Position numbers and translations under genes: made by a program | Source of the DNA: Nocardioides marinus | GTDB lineage: Bacteria; Actinomycetota; Actinomycetes; Propionibacteriales; Nocardioidaceae | Direction of reading: 5' to 3' | DNA length: 64,000 bases | Assembly (NCBI RefSeq): GCF_013408145.1 | Contig: NZ_JACBZI010000001.1 | Location: forward strand, 3,610,001 to 3,674,000 | Notes under the pieces: generated by a model | What the model was told of the DNA's origin: nothing | Databases searched by the model: none | What the model saw: only the letters and a program-made list of their open reading frames with translations | Shown here: piece after piece, positions 35,065-43,282 of the stretch | How the letters are laid out: each line of letters begins with the position of its first letter | Position numbering within the stretch: position 1 is the first letter of the stretch

Positions 35065-35823
35065 ATGAGCGAGCAGCCCCAGGTCCAGGTCACGTACGAC
35101 GTCAGCGACGGCGTCGCCACGATCACCCTCGACTCCCCGCACAACCGCAACGCGCTCTCCCGGGCGCTGGTCGGCGGGTTGTCCGAGGCCCTCGAGCGGG
35201 CGGCTGAGGACGACTCGGCACGCGTGGTGGTCATCGCCGCCACGGGCTCGGTGTTCTGCTCCGGCGCGGACCTCTCCGAGGCGGCCGCCGGGTCGATGGA
35301 GGAGGGCGCCCGCGAGATCGTCCGGCTGCAGCGGGTGATCCTCATGCACCCGAAGCCGGTCGTGTGCCGACTCCAGGGGCCGGTGCGCGCGGGCGGGACC
35401 GGCATCGTGGCGGCCGCCGACGTGGTGGTCGCCTCCGAGGCCGCCACGTTCGCGCTCACCGAGGTCAAGCTCGGCCTGGCGCCCGCGGCGATCTCGCTCA
35501 CCGTCTTCCCGCGGATGACCTCGCGGGCCGCGGCGCTGCGGGCACTGGGCGGCGAGGTGTTCAGCGCCGCCCAGGCCCAGGCGGACGGGCTGGTGACCGA
35601 GGTCGTGCCCGCCGACGGGCTCGACGCGGCCCTCGCGACGGTCACCGCTTCGCTGGCCACCGGCGCCCTCCAGGGGCTGCGGGAGACCAAGAAGCTGCTC
35701 AACGCCCCGCTCGTGGAGCACCTCGACGCCCACGGCCGCGACGTGGCCGCCCTCTCCGCCCGCCTCTTCGGCAGCGAGGAGGCCAAGGAGGCGATGACCG
35801 CCTTCCTCTCCCGCAAGCGCTGA
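35065..35823 (+). CDS. Enoyl-CoA hydratase/isomerase family protein
   Basis: This 252-residue crotonase-fold protein has the oxyanion-hole segments GSVFCSGADLSE (about 65-76) and GPVRAGGTGIVAAADVVVASE (about 107-127), followed by TFALTEVKLGLAPAAISL. One of the two glutamates of classical hydratases appears retained in TEVKLGL, while the first position is Gly/Thr-rich, so hydratase activity is not certain. It may act in acyl-CoA breakdown. The ATG start has CAGGAT six bases upstream. A family D pair follows the stop within a few bases. Confidence 0.85.
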   Translation: MSEQPQVQVTYDVSDGVATITLDSPHNRNALSRALVGGLSEALERAAEDDSARVVVIAATGSVFCSGADLSEAAAGSMEEGAREIVRLQRVILMHPKPVVCRLQGPVRAGGTGIVAAADVVVASEAATFALTEVKLGLAPAAISLTVFPRMTSRAAALRALGGEVFSAAQAQADGLVTEVVPADGLDAALATVTASLATGALQGLRETKKLLNAPLVEHLDAHGRDVAALSARLFGSEEAKEAMTAFLSRKR

Positions 35824-35824
35824 C

Positions 35825-35857
35825 GCCGAGCCGGCGTATCAATACGCCGGTTCGACC
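35825..35857. repeat. Family D palindromic element, copy 3
   Basis: This is the 33-bp unit in inverted orientation relative to copies 1 and 2, with palindrome core CCGGCGTATCAATACGCCGG at 35831-35850. It begins two bases after the enoyl-CoA hydratase stop and may terminate transcription. Confidence 0.92.
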
Positions 35858-35867
35858 CACCCAGCCC

Positions 35868-35900
35868 GCCGAGCCGGCGTATCAATACGCCGGTTCGACC
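35868..35900. repeat. Family D palindromic element, copy 4
   Basis: This is identical to copy 3, with its core at 35874-35893. The start-to-start distance is 43 bp, exactly the spacing of the other pair 15 kb away. Confidence 0.92.
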
Positions 35901-35913
35901 CACCCGGCCCGCC

Positions 35914-35952
35914 CGAACCGGCGCACACTTCCGGAAAGGCCGCGCCGGTTCG
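35914..35952. repeat. Hairpin with family D-like arms
   Basis: Arms CGAACCGGCGC and GCGCCGGTTCG (11 bp, perfect) enclose a 17-base loop containing the palindrome TTCCGGAA. The arms resemble the flank and core edge of family D. It lies 44 bases before the molybdoenzyme start. Confidence 0.75.
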
Positions 35953-35995
35953 ACGTCACACCCGTCGGAATCCGGGTCGGCTCCGAACCACCCCC

Positions 35996-37585
35996 ATGAG
36001 CACCCCCATGCACGGACGACCGAGCCGACGACTGACCTGGGCAGGCTTCGGCCTGCTCTCCACCCTCGCCGGCACGGCCGCGGGACACCTGGTGGCCAGC
36101 CTGGACAGGATCGACTCCTCCCCGGTGCTCGCCGTGGGCTCGACGGTCATCGACGCCACCCCCACCCCCGTGAAGGAGTGGGCGATCCGGAACTTCGGCA
36201 CCGCCGACAAGCCGATCCTCATCGGCAGCGTGCTGGCCGGGGTCCTGGTCCTCGCCGCCGTCGCCGGCCTGCTGGCCCGGCGCCGCCTGGTCCTGGGACT
36301 GGGCCTGCAGGGGCTGCTGGTGGCCGTGGCCACCGCCGCCGCCCTGACCAACTCCGGCGCGACCGCGGGCGACGCGGTCCCCGGAATCGCGACCGCGGTG
36401 GTGGGTCTCGGCACGCTCGTGCTGCTCGCCAGGGCGGCCTCGGCGACGCCCGGCACGGCCGAGGACGGCGCCACCGGGGACGGCGCCACCGGGGACGGCG
36501 CGGGCGGGGACGCCGAGTCGGGCGGCAGCAGCCGTCGCGGGGTCCTGGTCGCCGCGGGCGTGATCGCCCTGGCAGCCACGGTCATGGCTGGCGCCGGACA
36601 GCTCATCCGCAAGTTCCGCGCCCGCCCCGAGGACGTCACGCTCCCAACCCCCGACGACCCGGCCGGCTCGTTCCCGAAGGGCCTGGACGACCAGGTCGAC
36701 GGCATCAGCCCCCTGCGGGTGCCCAACGAGGACTTCTACCGCGTCGACACCCGGCTGGACACCCCGGTGGTCGACCTCGAGAGCTGGACGCTGACCATCG
36801 ACGGCGACGTCGACCGGGAGGTCACGCTCACCTTCGACGACCTGCTCGAGATGGAGATCATCGAGCGCGACATCACGCTGACCTGCGTCTCCAACTCCGT
36901 CGGCGGCGAGTTCGTCGGCGGCGCCCGCTGGCTGGGCGTGCGGCTCACCGACGTGCTCGAGCTCGCCGGCGTGGGCACCACCGCCGACCAGATGCTCTCC
37001 ACCGACTTCGACGGCATGACCATCTCCACGCCGCTGGACCTCGCGACCGACGGCCGCGACGCGATGATCGCGATCGGCATGAACGGCGAGGCCCTGCCGC
37101 GGGCGCACGGGTTCCCCGCCCGCCTGGTGATCCCCGGCCTGTACGGCTTCATCAGCGCGACCAAGTGGGTCACCCGCCTCACCCTGACGACGTACGCCGA
37201 CAGCACGGCCTACTGGACCGACCGCGGCTGGGCCACGGACGCCCCCATCAAGATCTCCACCCGCATCGACACCCCCAACGCGCTGGACCGCCTGCCCGCG
37301 GGCGAGGTCGTGATCGGTGGCGTGGCGTGGGCGCAGCAGCGTGGTGGCGTCGACAAGGTCCAGGTCCAGGTGGACGGCGGCGGTTGGCGCGACGCCGAGC
37401 TGGGTCCTGCGGTCAGCAACGACTACTGGCGCCAGTGGTTCTTCCGCTGGGACGCCGAGCCCGGCTCCCACGCGATCGCCGCCCGCGCGATCAGCGGCGA
37501 CGGCACCACCCAGACCGACGTGCGCGCCCAGCCCTTCCCCGACGGCGCCTCGGGCGTGCAGTCGCTGATGGTCACCGTCGAGTGA
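35996..37585 (+). CDS. Membrane-anchored molybdopterin-dependent oxidoreductase (sulfite oxidase-like)
   Basis: This 529-residue protein has about five N-terminal transmembrane segments (12-32, 75-95, 98-118, 128-147, 183-200) and a short GDGATGDGAGGD repeat linker. A sulfite-oxidase-fold molybdopterin domain follows (about 240-415), then an Ig-like dimerisation domain (about 425-527). The molybdenum-ligand cysteine is Cys297 in ITLTCVSNSVGG, and HGFPARLVIPGLYGFISATKWV is a standard motif. The catalytic part should face outward. The electron acceptor and substrate are unknown; the Rieske protein at 46881 is a possible partner but only by proximity. It directly precedes the sigK locus. Confidence 0.87.
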   Translation: MSTPMHGRPSRRLTWAGFGLLSTLAGTAAGHLVASLDRIDSSPVLAVGSTVIDATPTPVKEWAIRNFGTADKPILIGSVLAGVLVLAAVAGLLARRRLVLGLGLQGLLVAVATAAALTNSGATAGDAVPGIATAVVGLGTLVLLARAASATPGTAEDGATGDGATGDGAGGDAESGGSSRRGVLVAAGVIALAATVMAGAGQLIRKFRARPEDVTLPTPDDPAGSFPKGLDDQVDGISPLRVPNEDFYRVDTRLDTPVVDLESWTLTIDGDVDREVTLTFDDLLEMEIIERDITLTCVSNSVGGEFVGGARWLGVRLTDVLELAGVGTTADQMLSTDFDGMTISTPLDLATDGRDAMIAIGMNGEALPRAHGFPARLVIPGLYGFISATKWVTRLTLTTYADSTAYWTDRGWATDAPIKISTRIDTPNALDRLPAGEVVIGGVAWAQQRGGVDKVQVQVDGGGWRDAELGPAVSNDYWRQWFFRWDAEPGSHAIAARAISGDGTTQTDVRAQPFPDGASGVQSLMVTVE

Positions 37586-37632
37586 TGCCCTGACCAGCTC
37601 TGGGGAGCACTGATCACCACAGCGCCCCTGCG

Positions 37633-37665
37633 TCGAGCCCGGATCCGCCCTGGATCCGGGCTCGA
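37633..37665 (+). terminator. Hairpin terminator after the molybdoenzyme gene
   Basis: A perfect 14-bp stem (TCGAGCCCGGATCC with its complement) around the loop GCCCT lies 48 bases after the stop. There is no U-tract, which is common for actinobacterial terminators. Confidence 0.65.
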
Positions 37666-37719
37666 TCCGCGCTCAGGGCCGGCCCGGGCCCCGTCCCACG
37701 GCACGGCGGATCGGTCGAT

Positions 37720-37733
37720 GTGACCCGGGTCAC
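37720..37733. promoter_or_regulatory. Perfect 14-bp palindrome upstream of the fasciclin gene
   Basis: GTGACCCGGGTCAC is a perfect dyad about ten bases before the proposed SigK -35 element, where an activator or repressor could act. Confidence 0.4.
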
Positions 37734-37742
37734 CGAAATCGA

Positions 37743-37770
37743 CCAATCCGGTCACCCCACTGCCCCGAAT
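37743..37770 (+). promoter_or_regulatory. Probable SigK-type promoter of the fasciclin lipoprotein gene
   Basis: CCAATCC, a 15-base spacer and CCGAAT closely resemble the mycobacterial SigK consensus (CCATCC, about 16-17 bases, CCGAAT). The site is 50 bases before the start codon of a fasciclin-domain gene, the same class as the SigK targets mpt70/mpt83, and sigK itself follows. Confidence 0.65.
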
Positions 37771-37819
37771 GACTCATGTAAGCCAAGCCCCCAGCAACAC
37801 TGACAGAAAGGCACTTCTC

Positions 37820-38452
37820 ATGAAGCGCACTGCTCTCCGCCGCACCGGCGCCGGTCTCGCCGCTCTCGCCCTCACCGTGGGCCTGGCCGCCTGCTCCTCC
37901 GAGGACGACTCCTCCGCCGAGGACACCGGGACCTCGAGCTCGACCTCCTCCGAGACCGAGACCGAGACCGAGGCCACCGCTGGTGACCAGGTCTTCGGCC
38001 CCGCCTGTGACGCGGTCCCCACCTCGGGCGCCGGCTCCTTCGACGGCATGGTCCAGGACCCGGTCGCCACCGCCGCCTCGAACAACCCGCTGCTCGGCAC
38101 CCTGGTGACCGCCGTGGGCGAGGCCGGTCTGGTCGACACCCTGAACGACGCCGAGGCCCTCACGGTCTTCGCGCCCACCGACGACGCCTTCGGCGCCATC
38201 CCCGAGGACACCCTGAACGCCGTGCTGGCCGACAAGGACACCCTCACCTCGATCCTGACCTACCACGTCGTGGGCGGTCAGCTCGACCCCGAGGCCGTGG
38301 TCGGCAAGCAGGAGACCCTGCAGGGCGGCACCGTGAACGTCAAGGGTGACACCGACGGCATGACCGTCAACGGCGCCAACATCCTGTGCGGCAACATCCC
38401 GACCGCCAACGCCACGGTGTACGTCATCGACACCGTGCTCATGCCGTCCTGA
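37820..38452 (+). CDS. Fasciclin-domain lipoprotein (MPT83/MPT70-like)
   Basis: This 210-residue lipoprotein has lipobox LAAC (Cys25) and a Ser/Glu/Thr-rich linker, then a fasciclin domain with FAPTDDAFGAIPEDTLNAVL, ILTYHVVGGQ and a closing NATVYVIDTVLMP. It is the counterpart of mycobacterial MPT83/MPT70, exported proteins whose genes are transcribed by SigK. AGAAAGG precedes the ATG at 37820. A SigK-like promoter and the neighbouring sigK/rskA pair support the same control here. Confidence 0.9.
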   Translation: MKRTALRRTGAGLAALALTVGLAACSSEDDSSAEDTGTSSSTSSETETETEATAGDQVFGPACDAVPTSGAGSFDGMVQDPVATAASNNPLLGTLVTAVGEAGLVDTLNDAEALTVFAPTDDAFGAIPEDTLNAVLADKDTLTSILTYHVVGGQLDPEAVVGKQETLQGGTVNVKGDTDGMTVNGANILCGNIPTANATVYVIDTVLMPS

Positions 38453-38497
38453 TCCCACCCTTCCGGACCAGTACGACTGACAGGGACAATCGCCACC

Positions 38498-39097
38498 ATG
38501 AGTGAACCGACGTCCCTGCCCACCGGGGCCCCCTCAGCGGGGGCCCCGGTAGGGCCGGACCTCGCCGACCTGCTCCGTGCCAGTGCGCGCGGGGACCAGG
38601 TGGCCTTCGCGCAGCTGTACGACGCGACGGCCGCACGGGTCCACGGCATGGCCCTCCGGGTCGTCCGTGACCCGGCCCAGGCCGAGGAGGTCACCCAGGA
38701 GGCCTACCTGGAGATCTGGCGGACCGCAGCGCGGTTCGACCCCTCCCGGGGCAGCGCCCTGAGCTGGCTGCTGACCCTGACCCACCGCAAGGCGGTCGAC
38801 CGGGTGCGGTCGGCCGAGGCGGCCTCCCGCCGCGACACCACGTACCACCAGCAGAACCAGCCCATCGACCACGACGTCACTGCCGAGCAGGCCAACGCCT
38901 CGCTCGAGGCGCGCCGGGTCCGAGGGGCGCTCGCCAGCCTCACCGCCGTCCAGCGCGAGGCCGTCGAGCTGGCGTACTTCGGGGGTTACACCCACACCGA
39001 GGTCGCCACCATGCTCCAGCTCCCCGTCGGGACCGCGAAGACACGCATCCGCGACGGACTCATCAGACTCCGAGACGCCATGGGGGTAGGCCAGTGA
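38498..39097 (+). CDS. sigK: ECF RNA polymerase sigma factor SigK
   Basis: This 199-residue ECF sigma factor has region 2 (FAQLYDATAARVHGMALRVV and EVTQEAYLEIWRTAARFDPS, about 35-90) and region 4 (TAVQREAVELAYFGGYTHTEVATMLQLPVGTAKTRI, about 148-185). It overlaps the anti-sigma gene by four bases, giving the standard sigK-rskA pair. The gene follows the fasciclin gene by 45 bases and may be co-transcribed with it, making a positive loop. SigK identity rests on context as much as on sequence. Confidence 0.88.
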   Translation: MSEPTSLPTGAPSAGAPVGPDLADLLRASARGDQVAFAQLYDATAARVHGMALRVVRDPAQAEEVTQEAYLEIWRTAARFDPSRGSALSWLLTLTHRKAVDRVRSAEAASRRDTTYHQQNQPIDHDVTAEQANASLEARRVRGALASLTAVQREAVELAYFGGYTHTEVATMLQLPVGTAKTRIRDGLIRLRDAMGVGQ

Positions 39098-39798
39098 ACG
39101 ACGTGCACGCCCTGAGTGGCGCCTACGCGGTCGACGCGCTCGACGACATCGAGCGCGCTCAGTTCGAACGACACCTCGTCGAGTGCGCCGAGTGCCGCGC
39201 CGAGGTCGACTCGCTGCGCGAGGGCGCCGCGATGCTCGCGGACGTCGCGCCCGTCGCCCCGCCGGCGGCGCTGCGCGACCGCATCCTCGCCGAGGTCGCC
39301 ACCGTGCGGCCGCTCCCTCCCCAGGTCGTGGAGGTGCGCCCCCGGCGCCGTCGATTTCCAGCCCTGGTCGCCGCTGCAGCTGCCGTGGTGACGCTCGGTG
39401 TCGGCGCCCCGATCGCCTACCAGGCGCTCTCCTCCGACACCCCGTCGGTCGACGTCAGCGCCACCGAGCGGGTGCTGCGCGCCGCCGACACCGAGAAGTA
39501 CGTCCAGCGCTTCGACGACGGCTCCAGGGCCACCGTCTACCGCTCCAAGGCACTCGGCCAGGCCGTCATCGTCACCGAGGGCATGGCCGACCCGGGCGAG
39601 GGCAAGGTCTACGAGCTCTGGCTCGACCACGACGGCGAGATGGTCGCCGCCGGGTTCATGCCCAAGGGCCCGGACAACACCGTGCTGCTCTCCGGGGACG
39701 CCGCGGCCGCCGAGGGCGTGGGCATCACCGTCGAGCCCGAGGGCGGCTCCGACGAGCCCAACCTCGAGACCGCCGTCGTCTTCGCCTTCGACGCCTGA
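39094..39798 (+). CDS. rskA: Anti-sigma-K factor RskA family protein
   Basis: This 234-residue membrane protein holds SigK inactive. The cytoplasmic zinc-finger-like anti-sigma domain has His27, Cys31 and Cys34 in ERHLVECAECRAEVD. One transmembrane helix spans about 89-108, and the outer domain (about 120-234) contains VYELWLDHDGEMVAAGFM, typical of RskA. Release of SigK in mycobacteria follows regulated proteolysis within the membrane. The GTG start overlaps sigK, and the stop shares one base with the ATG of the oxidase fusion gene. Confidence 0.92.
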   Translation: MNDVHALSGAYAVDALDDIERAQFERHLVECAECRAEVDSLREGAAMLADVAPVAPPAALRDRILAEVATVRPLPPQVVEVRPRRRRFPALVAAAAAVVTLGVGAPIAYQALSSDTPSVDVSATERVLRAADTEKYVQRFDDGSRATVYRSKALGQAVIVTEGMADPGEGKVYELWLDHDGEMVAAGFMPKGPDNTVLLSGDAAAAEGVGITVEPEGGSDEPNLETAVVFAFDA

Positions 39799-41948
39799 TG
39801 GAGACCCAGCACCCGCCGCGCACCGTCGCGGTCGTGGGCTCCGGCGTCGCCGGCCTGGTGGCCGCCTACGTCGCCTCCCGCACCGCGACGGTCACGGTCT
39901 ACGAGGCCGACGACCGGCTCGGCGGGCACGCCGACACCCACGACGTCGTCGACCCCACCGGCACCCGGCTGGGCATCGACACCGGCTTCATCGTCCACAA
40001 CCGACGCACCTACCCGACCCTGCTGCGGGTCTTCGCCGAGCTCGGCGTGGCCACGCAGGAGTCGGAGATGTCGATGTCGATCCGCGACGACGACTCCGAC
40101 CTGGAGTGGGCCGGCGCCCTGGGTCGTCAGGGAGTCATCCCCACCCGCGGGCACCTGCGCCGCCCGGCGTACCTGCGGATGCTGGCGGAGATCCCCCGCT
40201 TCCACCGCCGCGCCAAGGCGCTGCTGGAGCAGTCCGCTGGTCGAGGTGCGAGCGCAACGAGCCTCGAGACCCGGGGCCCGGACCAGACCCTCCAGGAGTT
40301 CCTCGACGAGCACGGCTTCTCGCCGTACTTCGTGCGGCACTTCATGGAGCCGCTGGTCGCCGCGGTGTGGTCGTGCGACCCCGAGGTGGCGCTGGAGTAC
40401 CCCGCGCGCTACCTGTTCTCCTTCCTCTCCCACCACGGGATGCTCAGCATCTTCGGCTCGCCGACCTGGCGCACCGTCTCCGGCGGCTCGCACCGCTACG
40501 TCGAGCGGATCGCGGCCGCCCTGGACTCCTCCGGCGGCACCGTCCGCCTCGGCACCAAGGTGACCTCGCTGCTCGAGACCCCGACCGGGGTCGAGATCAC
40601 CGACGGCAACGGCGAGGTCTCGACGTACGACGCCGTCGTGGTCGCCACGCACCCCCACCAGGCCCTGGCGCTGCTCGCCGAGCCGACCGCCGCGCACCGC
40701 GAGGTGCTCGGCGCCATGCCGTACTCCCCCAACACCGCGCTGCTGCACACCGACACCTCGCTGATGCCCCGGCTGACCCAGACCTGGGCCAGCTGGAACT
40801 TCATGCGGCCCGGCGCCGCCCAGGAGCGGCCCGACGGCAGCGACGGCGTGGTCGTCACCTACGACCTGACCCGCCTGCAGCGGCTGCCCACCGACACCCA
40901 CTACCTGGTGACCCTCGGCGGGGAGCACCTCGTCGACCCGAGCACCGTGATCGACCGGATGGAGTACGAGCACCCGCTCTACACCCCCGAGTCGGTGGCC
41001 GCCCAGCGTCGACTCCCCGAGCTCGACACCGACCGGGTCGCCTTCGCCGGTGCCTACCACGGCTGGGGCTTCCACGAGGACGGCGCGCGCTCGGGCCTCG
41101 CGGCCGTCGAGCGCCTGGGGCTCACCTGGCCCGAGCCGGTGGTCGAGCAGCAAGGAGCGCCAGCGACGAGCGGGCGTCGAGACCTCCGCACCCCCGCGCT
41201 CTACCGCACCACCATCACCCACACCCGGCGCCAGCCCTTCGAGCGCACGTTCACCCACCGCTCCCACACCTGGCTGGTCGACGTCGACGAGCTGCCCGAC
41301 CACCGTCCGCTGGCCTTCGCCCGCGGCACGTTCGAGGCCCGCGACCACCTCGGCTCGCCGGACCGGAGCCTGCGGCAGAACCTCGAGGCCTTCCTCGCCA
41401 CCGAGGGCGTCACCCTGGACCCCGCCGGGCGAATCCTGCTGGCCACCCAGCCCCGGGCGTTCAGCTACTGCTTCAACCCGATCAGCGTCTGGTGGTGCCT
41501 GGACCACCTCGGCCGCCGCGAGGCGACGGTCGTGGAGGTGCACAACACCTACGGCGACCGGCACGCCTACCTCGTCGACCCCGACGAGCAGGGCCGGGCC
41601 CGCACCGACAAGGCGATGTACGTCTCGCCGTTCCACGGCACCGACGGCCACTACGAGCTCGCGGTGCCGCTGCCCGGTGAGCGGCTGCACGTCGCCGTCA
41701 CCCTGCACGCCGAGGGGACGAGGTTCAGCGCGTCCCTCGCGGGACACCGGAGCGATGCGGGCGCGCTGCGCTCGACGTCGGCGGCCCTGCGCGGCTCGGC
41801 CCTGATCCGGATGCACGGGATCTGGCTGTGGCTGCGCCGACTGCCGGTCCGACCCCGCCCCACCCACGCCCAGCTCGCGGTCCAGCCCACCCGCCGCACC
41901 GCAGACCGACCCGCCGTCCACACCTCAGAGGCAGGCACCCGACGATGA
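39798..41948 (+). CDS. FAD-dependent amine-oxidase-like protein fused to DUF1365
   Basis: This 716-residue protein joins two families encoded separately in Mycobacterium (Rv0449c-like and Rv0448c-like). Residues 1-446 are an FAD oxidoreductase with VVGSGVAG (13-20) and Glu36 in VYEADDRLGGHADT, ending with FAGAYHGWGFHEDG. Residues 464-716 are DUF1365, beginning ALYRTTITHTRRQPF. The joining residues 447-462 (VVEQQGAPATSGRRD) are encoded by a family A repeat, and residues 148-158 by a family B repeat. The gene lies upstream of ufaA1-like methyltransferases, so a role in modifying membrane fatty acids is likely. A true fusion is more likely than an assembly error because the frame is uninterrupted. 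Confidence 0.88.
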   Translation: METQHPPRTVAVVGSGVAGLVAAYVASRTATVTVYEADDRLGGHADTHDVVDPTGTRLGIDTGFIVHNRRTYPTLLRVFAELGVATQESEMSMSIRDDDSDLEWAGALGRQGVIPTRGHLRRPAYLRMLAEIPRFHRRAKALLEQSAGRGASATSLETRGPDQTLQEFLDEHGFSPYFVRHFMEPLVAAVWSCDPEVALEYPARYLFSFLSHHGMLSIFGSPTWRTVSGGSHRYVERIAAALDSSGGTVRLGTKVTSLLETPTGVEITDGNGEVSTYDAVVVATHPHQALALLAEPTAAHREVLGAMPYSPNTALLHTDTSLMPRLTQTWASWNFMRPGAAQERPDGSDGVVVTYDLTRLQRLPTDTHYLVTLGGEHLVDPSTVIDRMEYEHPLYTPESVAAQRRLPELDTDRVAFAGAYHGWGFHEDGARSGLAAVERLGLTWPEPVVEQQGAPATSGRRDLRTPALYRTTITHTRRQPFERTFTHRSHTWLVDVDELPDHRPLAFARGTFEARDHLGSPDRSLRQNLEAFLATEGVTLDPAGRILLATQPRAFSYCFNPISVWWCLDHLGRREATVVEVHNTYGDRHAYLVDPDEQGRARTDKAMYVSPFHGTDGHYELAVPLPGERLHVAVTLHAEGTRFSASLAGHRSDAGALRSTSAALRGSALIRMHGIWLWLRRLPVRPRPTHAQLAVQPTRRTADRPAVHTSEAGTRR
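40239..40271. repeat. Family B dispersed repeat inside the FAD oxidase
   Basis: This 33-bp element begins GGTCGAGGTGCGAGCG and ends CCTCGAGACC, with imperfectly inverted ends (CGAGG and CCTCG). It is read as GRGASATSLET in a loop before TLQEFLDEHGFS. Confidence 0.8.
41138..41184. repeat. Family A dispersed repeat, copy 3, at the fusion junction
   Basis: This full-length 47-bp copy begins GGTGGTCGAGCAGC and ends GCGTCGAGACC, in the opposite orientation to copies 1-2. It encodes VVEQQGAPATSGRRD and lies exactly between the FAD oxidase and DUF1365 domains. Confidence 0.92.
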
Positions 41949-43282
41949 CCGAGACACCCGCCCGTCCCACCACCCCGCCCGACACCACCCGCTGGCCGGG
42001 CCTCGACGCCCCCGCCACCGGCCCCCGCACCCGGGTCTCGGCCGCGGTCGCGCGCAAGCTGTTCTGCGGCGCCGTCGAGCGGCTCGACGTCACCGTGCAC
42101 CTCGAGGGCCGCACCCTGGGCCGGGGCGGCCCGGAGATGACCATCCACCACCCCGAGGAGTTCTTCGCCCGGGTCGGCCGGCACCAGCTCATCGGCTTCG
42201 GCGAGGCCTACCTCACCGGCGCGTGGGACGCCCCCGACCTCGGTGGCTTCCTCACCGTGCTGGCCGCGGAGATCTCCGACCTGGTGCCGCGGCCGTTGCA
42301 GTCGATGCGCTCGGTGATCGTGAAGCGTCCGCCGCGGCGGCAGCGGTCGAGCAAGCAGAACTCACGCTCCAACATCGCGCACCACTACGACCTGTCCAAC
42401 GACCTGTTCCGGCTCTTCCTGGACGAGACGCTGAGCTACTCCGCCGCGCTGTGGGACACCTCGGTCAGCACCGTCCCCGACACCCTCAACGGCCGCCCGG
42501 GCTCCCGGCTGCAGGCCGCGCCGCCGGGCACGGTCGCCACCGACTCGCTGGCCGAGGCGTCGGGCCGCAAGATCGAGCGGCTGCTCGACGCCGCCGGCGT
42601 CACCGAGGGCACCAGCGTGCTGGAGATCGGCACCGGCTGGGGCGAGCTGGCCATCCGCGCCGCCCGCCGCGGCGCGACGGTCCACTCGATCACGTTGTCC
42701 TCGGAGCAGCTGGCGCTGGCCGAGGAGCGCATCGCCGAGGCGGGGTACGCCGACCGGGTGACCGTGGCCCTGTGCGACTACCGCGACCTGGAGGCACCGG
42801 TCGGCCCGCACGGCGCGACCGGCTACGACGCCGTGGTGTCGGTGGAGATGATCGAGGCCGTCGGCCACGAGTACTGGCGGACCTACTTCGAGACCATCGA
42901 CAAGGTGCTGGCCCCCGGCGGCAAGGTCGCCATCCAGGCGATCACCATGCCCCACGACCGGATGCTCGCGACCAGGAACACCTACACCTGGATCCACAAG
43001 TACATCTTCCCCGGCGGGCTGCTGCCCTCCGTCGAGGCCGTCGACGAGGTCACCCGCGAGCACACCTCGCTGCGCCTGGTCGAGCGCTTCCAGTTCGGCT
43101 CGCACTACGCCGAGACCCTGCGGCTGTGGGACGAGGCGTTCCTGGCCCGCGCCGACGAGGTGGTCGCGCTGGGCTTCGACGACGTGTTCCTGCGGATGTG
43201 GCACTTCTACCTGGAGTACTCCCGCGCCGGCTTCGCCTCCGGCTACATCGACGACTACCAGCTGCTCTGGGAGCGCGCGTGA
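41945..43282 (+). CDS. ufaA1: Cyclopropane-fatty-acyl-phospholipid synthase family methyltransferase (UfaA1-like)
   Basis: This 445-residue SAM-dependent enzyme acts on unsaturated acyl chains of phospholipids; the mycobacterial homologue UfaA1 is implicated in methyl-branched tuberculostearic acid formation. The SAM motif is VLEIGTGWGELAIRAA, preceded by SNIAHHYDLSNDLFRLFLDETLSYSAALW and followed by VVSVEMIEAVGHEYW. About 30 residues (STVPDTLNGRPGSRLQAAPP region) are inserted before the SAM motif relative to ordinary family members. It is coupled at both ends by four-base overlaps to the fusion gene and to a second homologue. Confidence 0.87.
   Translation: MTETPARPTTPPDTTRWPGLDAPATGPRTRVSAAVARKLFCGAVERLDVTVHLEGRTLGRGGPEMTIHHPEEFFARVGRHQLIGFGEAYLTGAWDAPDLGGFLTVLAAEISDLVPRPLQSMRSVIVKRPPRRQRSSKQNSRSNIAHHYDLSNDLFRLFLDETLSYSAALWDTSVSTVPDTLNGRPGSRLQAAPPGTVATDSLAEASGRKIERLLDAAGVTEGTSVLEIGTGWGELAIRAARRGATVHSITLSSEQLALAEERIAEAGYADRVTVALCDYRDLEAPVGPHGATGYDAVVSVEMIEAVGHEYWRTYFETIDKVLAPGGKVAIQAITMPHDRMLATRNTYTWIHKYIFPGGLLPSVEAVDEVTREHTSLRLVERFQFGSHYAETLRLWDEAFLARADEVVALGFDDVFLRMWHFYLEYSRAGFASGYIDDYQLLWERA

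Noticed and set aside
30895..35733. A 1612-residue open frame on the minus strand
   Set aside because: Only its C-terminal 730 residues are HelR-like. The rest is antisense to the sulfatase and enoyl-CoA hydratase genes and is a GC-rich shadow frame.
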